A stretch of 57,287 nt of DNA from Thiomonas sp. FB-6 (GTDB lineage Bacteria > Pseudomonadota > Gammaproteobacteria > Burkholderiales > Burkholderiaceae_C), in assembly GCF_000377645.1 (NCBI RefSeq), contig NZ_KB898488.1, forward strand, positions 1 to 57,287, in the 5' to 3' direction. Of the stretch, positions 42,243 through 52,044 are shown piece by piece (position 1 is the stretch's first letter; the number at the start of each line of letters is the position of its first letter). Both the position numbers and the translations under genes were made by a program. The notes under the pieces are model-generated. The model ran no database searches. It saw nothing but the letters and a program-made list of their open reading frames with translations, and was not told the origin of the DNA.

Positions 42243-44672
42243 ATGGGCAGCACGCCGCGGGGCCGCGCGCGAGGCGAGCCGCTACTCACATTCCGCTGGC
42301 GGGGCGGGGCGCTGCTCGTGGTAAACCCGCAGGCCGCCGGGCTGCTTCCGGGCGAGCCGGCGGGAGCCGGCGCCTGGCGCCTGCGCGTGGCGGTGGACGC
42401 TCCGATCTGGGGCGCGCTGGACTACAGCGGCGAGCGCGAGCTGGCGCCAGGCACCGTGGTCCGCGTGCCCTTGGGGCGGCAGACGGTCTGCGGCGTCGTG
42501 CTGGAGGCGCTGGTCCTGGAGCCCGGCGCCGCCGAGGGCCTCAAGGCGGTGCACGAGGCCTGCGAGGCGCTCCAGCCCCTGGGGGCCGAGTGGATCGAGC
42601 TGCTGCGCTTCACCGCCGACTATTACCAGCGCCCGCTGGGCGAACTGATGGCGGCCGCGTTGCCGGGCTGGCTGCGCGAACAGGGGGCGCGGGCGGTGGA
42701 GCGCCGGCTGCAGGCCGCGCGCCGTGCCGGCATGCGCTACCGGCTGAGCCCGCAGGGGCGCGAGCAGCTGGCGCGCAGCCTGGGGCCGCGCAGCACCGCG
42801 CTGTGGCGCCTGGCCGAGGCGCTCGGCCTGCCCGCGCCGCGTGCATCGGGTGCCCAGGCTCCCGCGGCACAACCGCCCGCCGAGCCGCCGGCTGCCGCCG
42901 CGGCGCAGGCCGGCGCGCTTCACACGCTGGACGAGGCCGGCGCGCGGCGCCTGCATCCGCGCGGCGCGGCGCTGCTGCGGGAGTGGGCGAGCCTGGGCTG
43001 GTTGTGCGCGCTGGCGCCCGAGGCGCCGCCCGCGGCGGCCGGCGAGGCGCTCAGCCTGCACGCCGAACAGGAACAGGCCCTGCGCGTTCTGGCCGAGCAG
43101 CAGGGATTCGGCGCGCACTTGTTGTTCGGCGTGACCGGCAGCGGCAAGACCGAGGTCTACCTGCGCGCCGTGCAGCGGGTGCTCGAACGCGACCCGAGGG
43201 CCCAGGCGCTGGTGCTCACGCCGGAGATCAACCTCACGCCCCAGTTGCTGCGGCGCTTCGCCGAGCGTTTCCCCGGCGAGCGCCTGGCCCTGTTGCACAG
43301 CGGCCTGGCGGAAGCCGAGCGCTTCGACCATTGGGCCGCAGCGCACGCCGGGCATGCGCGCATCGTGCTGGGCACGCGCCTGGCGGTGCTGTCCAGCCTG
43401 CCGGGCCTGGCGCTGGTGGTGGTCGACGAGGAACACGATCCTTCCTACAAGCAACAGGAAGGCGCACGCTACTCCGCCCGCGACCTGGCGGTGTGGCGCG
43501 CGCGCCAGCGCGGCGTTCCGGTGCTGCTGGGCTCGGCCACGCCGTCGCTGGAGTCCTGGCATGCCGCCACCCAGGGGCGCTACGGGCTGCTGCGCATGCA
43601 GCAGCGTGCCAGCGGGGCCTTGCCCCGCGTGCGCCTGCTGCCCAGCCACCACGACCCCCTGCTGCGCGCCGGCGGTCCGATCGGGCAGATCCTGTTCGAC
43701 GCTCTCACGCAGCGCCTGGAACAAGGCGAGCAGAGCCTGCTGTTTCTCAACCGGCGCGGTTACGCGCCGGTGCTGTGCTGCCCCGATTGCGGCTGGAAGT
43801 CGGATTGCCCGCATTGCGACGCGCACCTGGTCTACCACCGCGACGACCGCAGCCTGCGCTGCCACCACTGCGGGCACCGCGCCGCCGTGCCCCGCGCCTG
43901 TCCGGACTGCGGCAGCCTGGACCTGCAGCCCCTGGGCCGCGGCACGCAGCGCGTGCAGGAGGCGCTGGCGCAGCTGTTCCCGCAGGCGCGCATCGCGCGC
44001 ATCGACGCCGACACCGCTTCGCGCAAGGGCCAGGCCGAGGCCGGTTTCGCGCAGGTGCACGCCGGCGAGGTGGACATCCTGGTGGGCACCCAGATGGTCA
44101 CCAAGGGGCACGACTTCCAGCGCGTCAGCCTGGTCGCCGCGCTCAACCCCGACGCGGGCCTGTTCAGCCACGACCCGCGCGCGCCCGAGCGCCTGTTCGC
44201 GCAACTCGTGCAGGCGGCCGGACGCGCCGGCCGCGCCGGCGGCTCCACGCTGGAGCCGCAGATGCTGGTGCAGACCGCCTACCCGGAGCACCCGCTGTAC
44301 CAGGCGCTGCAGCGCAACGACTACGCCGGCTTCGCCGAGCGCGAATTGCTCGAACGCCGGCGCGCCGGCATGCCACCCTTCAGCTTCCAGGCCCTGCTGC
44401 GCGCCGAGCATGCGCGCGAACAGCGCCTGCAGGAGTTCGTCGAGCAGGCCGCCGAACTGGCGGCCGGCCTCGTCGCCGACGCCGGGCCCACCATCTACCC
44501 GCCGGTGCCGGCGAGCCTGGCCCGGCTGGCGGGCGTGCATCGGCTGCAGCTGCTCGTGGAGGCGCCCCGCCGCGCGCTGCTGCACGCCTTCCTCGCACGC
44601 TGGCGCCAGGCCCTGCAGGACCTGCGCGGCGGCGTGCGCTGGGCCATCGACGTCGACCCCACCGAGTTCTGA
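42243..44672 (+). CDS. priA: primosomal replication helicase PriA
   Basis: Restarts stalled replication forks. 809 residues from the ATG at 42243; a GTG at 42318 would drop 25 non-conserved residues. The N-terminal DNA-binding part contains FTADYYQRPLGELM. The helicase core has Walker A GVTGSGKTEVY, DEEHDPSYKQ and GSATPSLESW. The zinc-binding Cys series runs CCPDCGWKSDCPHC then CHHCG and CPDCGS. QAAGRAGRAG is helicase motif VI. An Ala/Pro-rich linker (~residues 195-235) is longer than usual. Confidence 0.94.
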   Translation: MGSTPRGRARGEPLLTFRWRGGALLVVNPQAAGLLPGEPAGAGAWRLRVAVDAPIWGALDYSGERELAPGTVVRVPLGRQTVCGVVLEALVLEPGAAEGLKAVHEACEALQPLGAEWIELLRFTADYYQRPLGELMAAALPGWLREQGARAVERRLQAARRAGMRYRLSPQGREQLARSLGPRSTALWRLAEALGLPAPRASGAQAPAAQPPAEPPAAAAAQAGALHTLDEAGARRLHPRGAALLREWASLGWLCALAPEAPPAAAGEALSLHAEQEQALRVLAEQQGFGAHLLFGVTGSGKTEVYLRAVQRVLERDPRAQALVLTPEINLTPQLLRRFAERFPGERLALLHSGLAEAERFDHWAAAHAGHARIVLGTRLAVLSSLPGLALVVVDEEHDPSYKQQEGARYSARDLAVWRARQRGVPVLLGSATPSLESWHAATQGRYGLLRMQQRASGALPRVRLLPSHHDPLLRAGGPIGQILFDALTQRLEQGEQSLLFLNRRGYAPVLCCPDCGWKSDCPHCDAHLVYHRDDRSLRCHHCGHRAAVPRACPDCGSLDLQPLGRGTQRVQEALAQLFPQARIARIDADTASRKGQAEAGFAQVHAGEVDILVGTQMVTKGHDFQRVSLVAALNPDAGLFSHDPRAPERLFAQLVQAAGRAGRAGGSTLEPQMLVQTAYPEHPLYQALQRNDYAGFAERELLERRRAGMPPFSFQALLRAEHAREQRLQEFVEQAAELAAGLVADAGPTIYPPVPASLARLAGVHRLQLLVEAPRRALLHAFLARWRQALQDLRGGVRWAIDVDPTEF

Positions 44673-44677
44673 ACGAC

Positions 44678-44708
44678 CGTACCGAGCGCAGGGGCTGCGC
44701 TCGGTACG
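44678..44708. terminator. 13-bp hairpin between priA and the oxidoreductase gene
   Basis: CGTACCGAGCGCA pairs perfectly with TGCGCTCGGTACG across a 5-nt loop, 5 bp after the priA stop and between convergent genes. No U-run. Possibly a bidirectional terminator. Confidence 0.55.
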
Positions 44709-44751
44709 CTGACTCAGCGGGCGAAATCTCCGAGCAAGCCCTGGGCCATGT

Positions 44752-47700
44752 TCAATGGGGGAGCGTGGCGCCTCGGGCTGCGACGGGGGCGGCCGGCGCG
44801 GGCTGCGCCGCCGCGCGCCATTGCTGCAGCAGCGCCTCCCACTGGGGCAGCACCTGCTCCATGCTGCGCTGCTTCACCGGGCCGTAGCCGGCGATGCGCG
44901 AGGGCATCTCGGCCACGCGCACCGCCAGATCCAGGTTGTCGGCGCGCAGGCCCGCCAGCAGGCTCTCGACGCTCTCGCGGTAGCGCTGGATCAGCGCGCG
45001 CTCGGCCCGCCGCTCCCCGCTGCGCCCGAAGGGGTCGAAGGCGCTGCCGCGCAGCACCTTGCCGTGGCGCAGCAGGCGCAGCGCCGTGCCCATCCAGGGG
45101 CCGAACTCGACCTTGCGCGGGCGTCCGTCGGGGCCGGGGCGGCTGAACAGCGGCGGCGCCATGTGGTAGCGCAGCTTGAAGTCGCCGTCGAACTGTTCGC
45201 GCAGCGACCTGGCGAAGGAGGGGTCGCTGTGCAGGCGCGCGACTTCGTATTCGTCCTTGTAGGCCATCAGCTTGAACAGCGTGCGCGCCACCGCCTCGCT
45301 CAGGCGCTTGCTCCCCAGCGCCGACTCCGCCTGCGCCACGCGCGTCACCAGCTCCTGGTAGCTGCTCGCGTAGGCGGCGTTCTGGTAGCCGCTCAGGAAC
45401 TCGCTGCGCGTGCGCACCAGATCGTCCAGCCCGGGCCGGCGCGCGAAGGCGATGACCTGCTCGGTCGCGCCCAGCGCGGCCAGCTGCTGCGGGTGCGCGG
45501 CGGCATGTCGGCCCCATTCGAAGGCGGCGCGGTTCTGCGCCACCGCCACCTCGTTGAGCTCGATGGCGCGCAGCAGCGATTCGCGGCGCAGCGGGATCCA
45601 GCCCTTCTGCCACGCGAAGCCCAGCATCATCGGGTTGGCGTAGATGCTGTCGCCGAGCACGCGGCGGGCCAGCGCGTCGGCGTCGAAGCCGGCGATCTGT
45701 CCGGCGCCCACGGCCTGTTCCAGCGCCTGGTGGCAGGCCGCTTCCGGGAATTGCCATTGCGGCTGGTGCACCAGCGCGGCGGTCGGCGCGCCGTGGGTGT
45801 TCAGCGCGACGAAGGTGCGGTCCTTGCGCACGCGCGCCAGGGTCTCGCGGTCGGCCGCCACGATGGGGTCGCAGCCCAGCACCAGCTCGGCCTCGGCCAT
45901 CGCGATGCGCGTGGTGTGGATCTGCGCCGGATCGTCGGCGATGAGCACGTGGCTCCAGGTCGCGCCGCCCTTTTGCGCCAGGCCGGCGGCGTCCTGCGTG
46001 ACGATGCCCTTGCCCTCGATGTGCGCGGCCACGCCCAGCAGCTGTCCGATGGTGATCACCCCGGTGCCGCCGATGCCGGCCACCAGGATGCCGTAGTTGC
46101 CGCCGCCGGCGCGGTCGGCCTTCACCGGATCCGGCACCTGCGGCTCCTCCAGCGCGGGCAGCGCCTCCAGGCTGGGCGCCGCGGCCGCGGCGGCCTTGCG
46201 AGGCTTGGCCCCCTCCAGCGACACGAAGCTCGGGCAGAAGCCCTTCAGGCAGGAGAAGTCCTTGTTGCAGCTGCTCTGGTTGATGGTGCGCTTGCGCCCG
46301 AACTCGGTCTCCAGCGGCTCCACCGACAGGCAGTTGCTCTGCTCGGAGCAATCCCCGCAGCCCTCGCACACCAGCGGGTTGATGGCCACGCGGCGGTCGG
46401 GCTCGGCCAGGGTGCCGCGCTTGCGGCGGCGCCGTTTCTCGGTGGCGCAGGTCTGGTCGAAGATCAGCACCGTGGTGCCGGGCACTTCGCGCAGCCGGCG
46501 CTGCACCGGGTCCAGCTCGTCGCGGTGGTGCACGGTCACGCCGGGGGCGAGGTCGCGCACCTCGCGGTACTTGTCCGGCTCGTCGCTGAGCACGACGATC
46601 TCGCGCACCCCTTCGGCGTGCAGCTCGCGGCTGATCTGCCCCACGCTGAGCTGGCCCTCGACGGGCTGCCCGCCGGTCATCGCCACGGCGCCGTTGTAGA
46701 GGATCTTGTAGGTGATGTTGGCGCCGCTGGCGATGGCCTGGCGGATGGCCAGCAGGCCGGAGTGGTAGTAGGTGCCGTCGCCCAGGTTGGCGAACACGTG
46801 CTTGTCGGTGGTGAACGGCGCCTGGCCCACCCAGGCGGCGCCTTCGCCGCCCATCTGGCTGAAGGTGGAGGTGGAGCGGTCCATCCACACCACCATGTAG
46901 TGGCAGCCGATGCCGGCCATCGCGCGCGAGCCCTCCGGCACGCGGGTGCTGGTGTTGTGGGGGCAGCCCGAGCAGAACCACGGCGGGCGCTTCTCGCTGG
47001 GCGGCGCCTCGGCCAGCGCGCGCTCCTTGGCCTCGATCAGCGCCACGCGTTCGCGCACGCGGCGCTGCAGGTCCTGCGACGCACGCGCCAGCAGGCCCAG
47101 GCGCTCCAGGCGCGAGGCGATGGCGCGCGCGATCACCGCGGGGTTCAGGTCGGCCTTGGCCGGCAGCAGCCAGTTGTCGCCCGGGTTGGCCTGGCTCCAC
47201 TCGCCGCCGCTGCGGTCGCCGGGCGTCTCGTTGAACTTGCCGATCACGTTGGGGCGGACGTCTTCCCGCCAGTTGTACAACTCTTCCTTGAGCTGGTACT
47301 CGATGATCTGGCGCTTTTCTTCGATCACCAGGATTTCTTGCAATCCCGTGGCGAACTCGCGGGTGATGTGCGCCTCCAGCGGCCACACCACCGCCACCTT
47401 GTGCACGCGCAGGCCCAGTTGCGCGCAGGCCTGTTCGTCCAGCCCGAGATCGGCCAGCGCCTGGCGCGTGTCGTTGTAGGCCTTGCCCGAGGCCATCAGT
47501 CCCAGGCGGGCGTCGGGGCTGTCGATGACCGTGTGGTTCAGTCGGTTCGCGCGCACGTAGGCCAGCGCCGCGTACCACTTCACGTCCATCAGGCGGGCTT
47601 CCTGGCTCAGCGGATCGTCGGGCCAGCGGATGTGCACGCCGCCCTCGGGCATGGGAAAGTCCTCGGGCATCAGGATGCGCACGCGCTCGGGCGACACGTC

Positions 47701-48369
47701 CACCGAGGCCGAGGATTCCACCACTTCCTGGATGGTCTTCATGCCGGCCCACAGGCCGCTGTAGCGGCTCATGGCCAGCGCATGCAGCCCCAGGTCCAGG
47801 ATGTCCTGCACGTTGCTGGGGAAGAACACCGGGAAGCCCACGGCCTTGAACACGTGGTCGCTCTGGTGCGCCGCGGTGGAGCTCTTGGCCACGTGGTCGT
47901 CGCCGGCCACCGCGATGACCCCGCCGTGGCGTGCGGTGCCGGCCATGTTGGCGTGCTTGAACACGTCGCCGCAGCGGTCCACGCCCGGACCCTTGCCGTA
48001 CCAGATGCCGAACACGCCGTCGAAGCGCTTGCTCTGCGGGTACAGGTCGAGCTGCTGGCTGCCCCACAGCGCGGTGGCGGCGAGTTCTTCGTTGACCCCC
48101 GGCTGGAACACGACGTCGTTGTCCGCCAGCAGCTTGCGCGCCTTCCACAGCGCCTGGTCGTAGCCCCCCAGCGGGGAGCCGCGGTAGCCGCTGATGAAGC
48201 CGGCGGTGCGCAGCCCCTCCAGCTGGTCGCGCTTGCGCTGCAGCAGGGGCAGGCGCACCAGCGCGTGAATGCCGCTCATGAAGGCGCGGCCGGATTCCAG
48301 GGTGTACTTGTCGTCGAGACGGATCGTCTCCAGGGCCCGACGGACGGCTTCGGGCAGCGCTGCGTTCAT
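44752..48369 (-). CDS. indolepyruvate ferredoxin oxidoreductase, fused alpha-beta-gamma type
   Basis: 1205 residues. Oxidatively decarboxylates aryl-pyruvates to acyl-CoA, passing electrons to ferredoxin or a similar carrier. The N-terminal pyrimidine-binding domain contains GYRGSPLGGYDQALW. The central TPP domain has CSGCPHNTSTRVPEGSRAMA and GDGTYYHSG. A Cys-rich iron-sulfur stretch follows (CEGCGDCSEQSNC, CNKDFSCLKGFCP), then the gamma domain (GIGGTGVITIGQLLG). This fused form, without a separate ferredoxin domain, is common in aerobic proteobacteria. GAGGAG precedes the ATG at 48369. Confidence 0.93.
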   Translation of the reverse strand: MNAALPEAVRRALETIRLDDKYTLESGRAFMSGIHALVRLPLLQRKRDQLEGLRTAGFISGYRGSPLGGYDQALWKARKLLADNDVVFQPGVNEELAATALWGSQQLDLYPQSKRFDGVFGIWYGKGPGVDRCGDVFKHANMAGTARHGGVIAVAGDDHVAKSSTAAHQSDHVFKAVGFPVFFPSNVQDILDLGLHALAMSRYSGLWAGMKTIQEVVESSASVDVSPERVRILMPEDFPMPEGGVHIRWPDDPLSQEARLMDVKWYAALAYVRANRLNHTVIDSPDARLGLMASGKAYNDTRQALADLGLDEQACAQLGLRVHKVAVVWPLEAHITREFATGLQEILVIEEKRQIIEYQLKEELYNWREDVRPNVIGKFNETPGDRSGGEWSQANPGDNWLLPAKADLNPAVIARAIASRLERLGLLARASQDLQRRVRERVALIEAKERALAEAPPSEKRPPWFCSGCPHNTSTRVPEGSRAMAGIGCHYMVVWMDRSTSTFSQMGGEGAAWVGQAPFTTDKHVFANLGDGTYYHSGLLAIRQAIASGANITYKILYNGAVAMTGGQPVEGQLSVGQISRELHAEGVREIVVLSDEPDKYREVRDLAPGVTVHHRDELDPVQRRLREVPGTTVLIFDQTCATEKRRRRKRGTLAEPDRRVAINPLVCEGCGDCSEQSNCLSVEPLETEFGRKRTINQSSCNKDFSCLKGFCPSFVSLEGAKPRKAAAAAAPSLEALPALEEPQVPDPVKADRAGGGNYGILVAGIGGTGVITIGQLLGVAAHIEGKGIVTQDAAGLAQKGGATWSHVLIADDPAQIHTTRIAMAEAELVLGCDPIVAADRETLARVRKDRTFVALNTHGAPTAALVHQPQWQFPEAACHQALEQAVGAGQIAGFDADALARRVLGDSIYANPMMLGFAWQKGWIPLRRESLLRAIELNEVAVAQNRAAFEWGRHAAAHPQQLAALGATEQVIAFARRPGLDDLVRTRSEFLSGYQNAAYASSYQELVTRVAQAESALGSKRLSEAVARTLFKLMAYKDEYEVARLHSDPSFARSLREQFDGDFKLRYHMAPPLFSRPGPDGRPRKVEFGPWMGTALRLLRHGKVLRGSAFDPFGRSGERRAERALIQRYRESVESLLAGLRADNLDLAVRVAEMPSRIAGYGPVKQRSMEQVLPQWEALLQQWRAAAQPAPAAPVAARGATLPH

Positions 48370-48612
48370 GGCGCCTATCTCCTCAATGTGCGACTCGATG
48401 CGCAACGGCCGTCCCCCGCCACGGTGGTGGCAGGTGGTTCGCGACCGGCACGGCAGGGTGATGCCGCGCCCGCCACGGGGCGGGCTTCGTGGGCCCGCCC
48501 TGCGGTCGTCTCTCAGCGGGCATCCTAGTCGGGCGCCCGGCGCTTGCCAACAGCAGGGCTACCTATGCGCGGCGAGCCGCGTACGACGCTGCCCGGCGCT
48601 GCTCAGCGGTGC

Positions 48613-49302
48613 TCAGCGTTGCTCCAGGCACAGCACCGCGCTGCCCGGGTTGCGCAGGTTGGAGATCGTGGCCTGCCGGCCCTTGAACCACACCTGGACC
48701 TCGCCGTTGGCATAGCGCGCGCCGTCGGCGGCGACCGTCTGCTCGAGTTGCAGCACGCCCAGCGCGGTGCTCATGGTCACGCTGACGTCGCCGAAGCTGG
48801 CCAGGAAGGAGGTGCCGTCGTTGCACACGTAGCGCACGGCGCCGGGCGGCAGCGCAAGGGGTTGCGAGGCCGAGGGGGCCGGCGCCGAAGCCATGGGCGA
48901 GGGGGCGGAAGCCGCGGCGGGAGCGGAAGCCGCGGCACCCGCCGGGGCCGACGCGGAGGACGCAGCCGAGGCCGCCGCCGGAGCCGAGGCTCCCGGCTGC
49001 GCGGGCAGGCTGGCGGCGCTGGCCGGGGCCAGCGGCTGGACTTCCACGCCCGGCGTGGGCTGCAGGCCCTGGGCCTGCGCCGCCGGTTGCGCGGCCACGC
49101 TGGCAGCGGGAGCCGGCGCGGAAGCCGCGGACGCGGCCGGATGCAGCACCACCACCGGCGCGGGGCCGTTGAGCGAGACGGTCTCGCAGCCGCCGAGCAG
49201 GCCCAGCGCGGCCGCCGCGCCCAGCGCCAGGGCGCTGCGCGGCAGTCGCAGATGGGCGCGCAGCGCAGCAGACATTCGCATGGGGGACGTCGAGGCGGGC
49301 AT
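48613..49302 (-). CDS. lipoprotein with C-terminal MliC-type lysozyme-inhibitor domain
   Basis: 229 residues from the ATG at 49302 (AAGGAG 9 nt upstream; other in-frame ATGs lie on either side). The signal peptide ends in the lipobox LLGGC. About 100 residues of Ala/Pro/Ser linker follow, then VRYVCNDGTSFLASF...ARYANGEVQVWFKGRQATI, matching MliC, which protects peptidoglycan from host lysozyme. The unusually long low-complexity spacer may span the periplasm. Next to mltA, another wall-related gene. Confidence 0.82.
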   Translation of the reverse strand: MPASTSPMRMSAALRAHLRLPRSALALGAAAALGLLGGCETVSLNGPAPVVVLHPAASAASAPAPAASVAAQPAAQAQGLQPTPGVEVQPLAPASAASLPAQPGASAPAAASAASSASAPAGAAASAPAAASAPSPMASAPAPSASQPLALPPGAVRYVCNDGTSFLASFGDVSVTMSTALGVLQLEQTVAADGARYANGEVQVWFKGRQATISNLRNPGSAVLCLEQR

Positions 49303-49349
49303 CGAGGCGGACTCCTTGGCTGCGGATGACATGCATTACACCAGATCGC

Positions 49350-50657
49350 TCAGGGCGCGGTGCCGGGAGTGTCGGGCTGCGCGCGAGGCAGCAGGATCCA
49401 CATGCGCCCGGGCGACTGCATGCGCCCGGCCGCGTCGCCGGCTGCGTCGCCGGTGCCGAAGAACAGGTCGGCGCGAAGCGGGCCGCGGATGGCCCCTCCC
49501 ACGTCCTGGGCGAACACCAGGCGCCGCAGCGGCTGGCCGGCCACCCGGGTGGACAGCCACAGCGGCATGCCCAGCGCCAGCAGCTTCTTGTCCACCGCGA
49601 CGCTGCGCAGCGCCGTCAGCGGAACGCCCAGCGCTCCCAGCGGGCCGCGCCCGGCGTGCTGCAGCGGCGCGGCGTGGAAGAACACCACGCGCGGGTTGGC
49701 GTCCAGCATCTGCTGCACGCGCTCCGGGTGCAACTGCGCCCAGGCGCGGATGATCTGCATGGTGACGGTGCCGCGCAGGTCCCCCTGGTCCAGCAGCCAG
49801 CGCCCCACCGACTTGTAGGGCCAGCCGTTGTCCCCCGCGTAGCTCAGGCGCAGCATCGAGCCGTCGGGCAGGCGCAGCAGCCCCGAGCCCTGCACCTGCA
49901 GGAACAGCGCGTCCACCGGGCTGCTCAGCCAGGCGACCACGTTGCGGTCGAGCTGGCGCCGCGCCTGCGCGTCGCCTTCGATCTGCGCGCGGCTCCAGAA
50001 GGGCTCCACCCGCGGCGGCCCGTCGCCGGTGTCCACGGTGCGGCCGCGTCGCACCTCGCCGGCGGTGCTGGCGGGCAGGTCCACGAGGTCGTCCGGCAGG
50101 CCCCACAGCGGCACCACGTAGGGCCAGCCGCGCGTGGTCGAGCCCGCGAACACCGGTTCGTAATAGCCGGTGACCAGCCCATCGTCGGCCCCGCCCGGCG
50201 ACAGCAGCTGCCAGGGCTGGAACCACTGCTCGAAAAAGGTCCGTTGCGCCGCGAGGTCGGACTCGCCGATCGCCGCGGAGGCCGCGCAGGCTCGCGCCAG
50301 CAAGGGCACGCGGGCGCCGCAGTCGCGGCGCCAGGCGCGCCACAGGTCCTGGAAGTCGTCGGCGTTCCAGCCCGGCAGCTGCGCGAAGCTCGTCGCGCGC
50401 ATGGGCAGCGGGCTCGCGGCGGCGGGCGGCACGGGCGCGGAAGCAGCGGCGGGGGGCAGGGCGGGCGCCGCCGGCGACGAAGCCACCGGCGCGGACGAGC
50501 CGGCGCTCACCGGCGCCTGGCCCGAGCCCGGCAGCGGGGTGGTCGCGCAGGAGCCCAGCAGCACGCAGGCGCCCAGCAGGCCCGGCAGCAGCGCGCTCAG
50601 CCGGGCCAGGCGCCGCCCACGGGGCGCGGCACTCGGGGACTGCGCGGGCCGGGTCAT
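49350..50657 (-). CDS. mltA: membrane-bound lytic murein transglycosylase A
   Basis: 435 residues. Lipobox LLGSC near residue 37, an Ala/Pro linker, then the MltA barrel with GLVTGYYEP, DALFLQVQGSG and the 3D domain VFAQDVGGAIRGPLRADLFFGTG containing the catalytic Asp. Cleaves glycan strands with 1,6-anhydro formation. It starts 14 bp after the apaG stop on the same strand. Confidence 0.94.
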   Translation of the reverse strand: MTRPAQSPSAAPRGRRLARLSALLPGLLGACVLLGSCATTPLPGSGQAPVSAGSSAPVASSPAAPALPPAAASAPVPPAAASPLPMRATSFAQLPGWNADDFQDLWRAWRRDCGARVPLLARACAASAAIGESDLAAQRTFFEQWFQPWQLLSPGGADDGLVTGYYEPVFAGSTTRGWPYVVPLWGLPDDLVDLPASTAGEVRRGRTVDTGDGPPRVEPFWSRAQIEGDAQARRQLDRNVVAWLSSPVDALFLQVQGSGLLRLPDGSMLRLSYAGDNGWPYKSVGRWLLDQGDLRGTVTMQIIRAWAQLHPERVQQMLDANPRVVFFHAAPLQHAGRGPLGALGVPLTALRSVAVDKKLLALGMPLWLSTRVAGQPLRRLVFAQDVGGAIRGPLRADLFFGTGDAAGDAAGRMQSPGRMWILLPRAQPDTPGTAP

Positions 50658-50671
50658 GCGCGCCAGCGGCT

Positions 50672-51049
50672 TCAATGCAGGGTCACGCCCGGCGGGATCA
50701 GCGCGAATTCGGGGATGGGCGCGTCGAACTGCGATCCGTCCTCGGCCACGCACAGGTAGCTTCCGCGCATGCTTCCGCTGGGCGTGCGCAGGCGCGTCCA
50801 GCTGGTGTACTCGAACACCTCGCCGGGGCGCAGCAGCGGCTGGTGGCCCACCACGCCGAGCCCTCGCACCTCCTCGGTGCGGCCCGATTCGTCGACGATG
50901 ATCCAGTGCCGGGCGATCAGTTGCGCCGCGCGGCTGCCGCTGTTGCGGATGCGCACGGTGTAGCTGTAGGCCCACATGCCCTGCTGGACATCGGACTCGT
51001 CGGGCAGGAACGCGGGCTCCACCGACACCGAGAATTGATACGCATCCAT
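50672..51049 (-). CDS. apaG: ApaG/CorD-like protein
   Basis: 125 residues. A beta-sandwich with YTVRIRNSGSRAAQLIARHW, VVGHQPLLRPGEVFEYTSW and GSMRGSY, typical of ApaG. Linked to Co2+/Mg2+ and Ap4A phenotypes; the molecular role is uncertain. Start MDAYQFSV at 51049. Divergent from rpe. Confidence 0.93.
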   Translation of the reverse strand: MDAYQFSVSVEPAFLPDESDVQQGMWAYSYTVRIRNSGSRAAQLIARHWIIVDESGRTEEVRGLGVVGHQPLLRPGEVFEYTSWTRLRTPSGSMRGSYLCVAEDGSQFDAPIPEFALIPPGVTLH

Positions 51050-51114
51050 GGTGGCGACGATTGTAGACACGCCGCGCTCCGGGGGAAGGGGCCCCCTCCT
51101 AGAATGTGCGCACC

Positions 51115-51813
51115 ATGACGACCTACCGCATCGCTCCCAGCATTCTGTCGGCCGATTTCGCCCGCCTGGGCGACGAGGTCCGCAGCGTCATCGACGCCGG
51201 CGCCGATTTCATCCACTTCGACGTGATGGACAACCACTACGTCCCCAACCTCACGGTGGGGCCGCTGGTGGCGCAGGCCATCAAGCCCTATTGCAAGCGC
51301 GCCGACGGCACCCCGGTGGCGCTGGACGTGCACCTGATGGTCGAGCCCGTGGACGCGCTGGCGCAGATGTTCGCCAAGGCGGGGGCCGACATCATCAGCT
51401 TCCACCCCGAGGCCACCCGCCACGTGGACCGCACGCTGCAGCTGATCCGCGACGCCGGCTGCCGCGCCGGGCTGGTGTTCAACCCGGCTTCCAGCCTGGA
51501 CGTGCTCGACCACGTGATGGACAAGGTCGACCTGGTGCTGATCATGAGCGTGAACCCCGGCTTCGGCGGGCAGAGCTTCATTCCCGAGGCGCTGCGCAAG
51601 ACCGCCATGGTGCGCCAGCGCCTGGACGCCTACCGCGCGCACAGCGGGCGCGAGGTGCTGCTGGAGGTCGACGGCGGCATCAAGGCCGACAACATCGCCG
51701 CGGTGGCCGCCGCCGGCGCCGACACCTTCGTGGCCGGCAGCGCGATCTTCGGCCACAAGGACTACCGCGCCGTCATCGACGCGATGCGCGGCGAACTGGC
51801 CAGGGTGGCATGA
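51115..51813 (+). CDS. rpe: ribulose-phosphate 3-epimerase
   Basis: 232 residues. TIM barrel with [44 protein letters not shown] and [10 protein letters not shown]. Interconverts ribulose-5-P and xylulose-5-P. The TGA stop overlaps the ATG of the first repeat mini-ORF (ATGA at 51810). Confidence 0.96.
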   Translation: MTTYRIAPSILSADFARLGDEVRSVIDAGADFIHFDVMDNHYVPNLTVGPLVAQAIKPYCKRADGTPVALDVHLMVEPVDALAQMFAKAGADIISFHPEATRHVDRTLQLIRDAGCRAGLVFNPASSLDVLDHVMDKVDLVLIMSVNPGFGGQSFIPEALRKTAMVRQRLDAYRAHSGREVLLEVDGGIKADNIAAVAAAGADTFVAGSAIFGHKDYRAVIDAMRGELARVA

Positions 51814-52044
51814 GCGCCGTGCACGGCCGCTCCGAAGCGGCGCTCCACTCCCTCGGGGAGTCGAGCGTAGCGAGGAGGGTCGTCCCATGAGCGCCGTGCA
51901 CGGCCGCTCCGAAGCGGCGCTCCACTCCCTCGGGGAGTCGAGCGTAGCGAGGAGGGTCGTCCCATGAGCGCCGTGCACGGCCGCTCCGAAGCGGCGCTCC
52001 ACTCCCTCGGGGAGTCGAGCGTAGCGAGGAGGGCAGTCCAGTGA
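51810..52044 (+). repeat. three tandem 77-bp repeats encoding a chain of 26-residue mini-ORFs
   Basis: Copies at 51810-51886, 51887-51963 and 51964-52040. The first two are identical; the third differs at 3 of its last 7 bases. Each copy begins ATGAGCGCCGTG and contains one frame ([18 protein letters not shown]...) of 26 codons whose TGA overlaps the next ATG. A perfect Shine-Dalgarno GAGGAGGG ends 7 nt before each new start. The third mini-ORF ends over the gph GTG. Each copy also holds hairpins GCCGCT/AGCGGC and ACTCCC/GGGAGT. Whether the peptides are made is unknown. Confidence 0.9.

Noticed and set aside
44755-48528. A 1257-codon open frame antisense to the indolepyruvate oxidoreductase gene
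   Set aside because: The minus-strand frame has clear enzyme domains. The plus-strand frame is low-complexity (His/Arg/Gly/Ala-rich) and is a by-product of high GC at third positions.
51810-52044. CRISPR array
   Set aside because: The repeats are directly adjacent 77-bp units with no unique spacers and no cas genes nearby.
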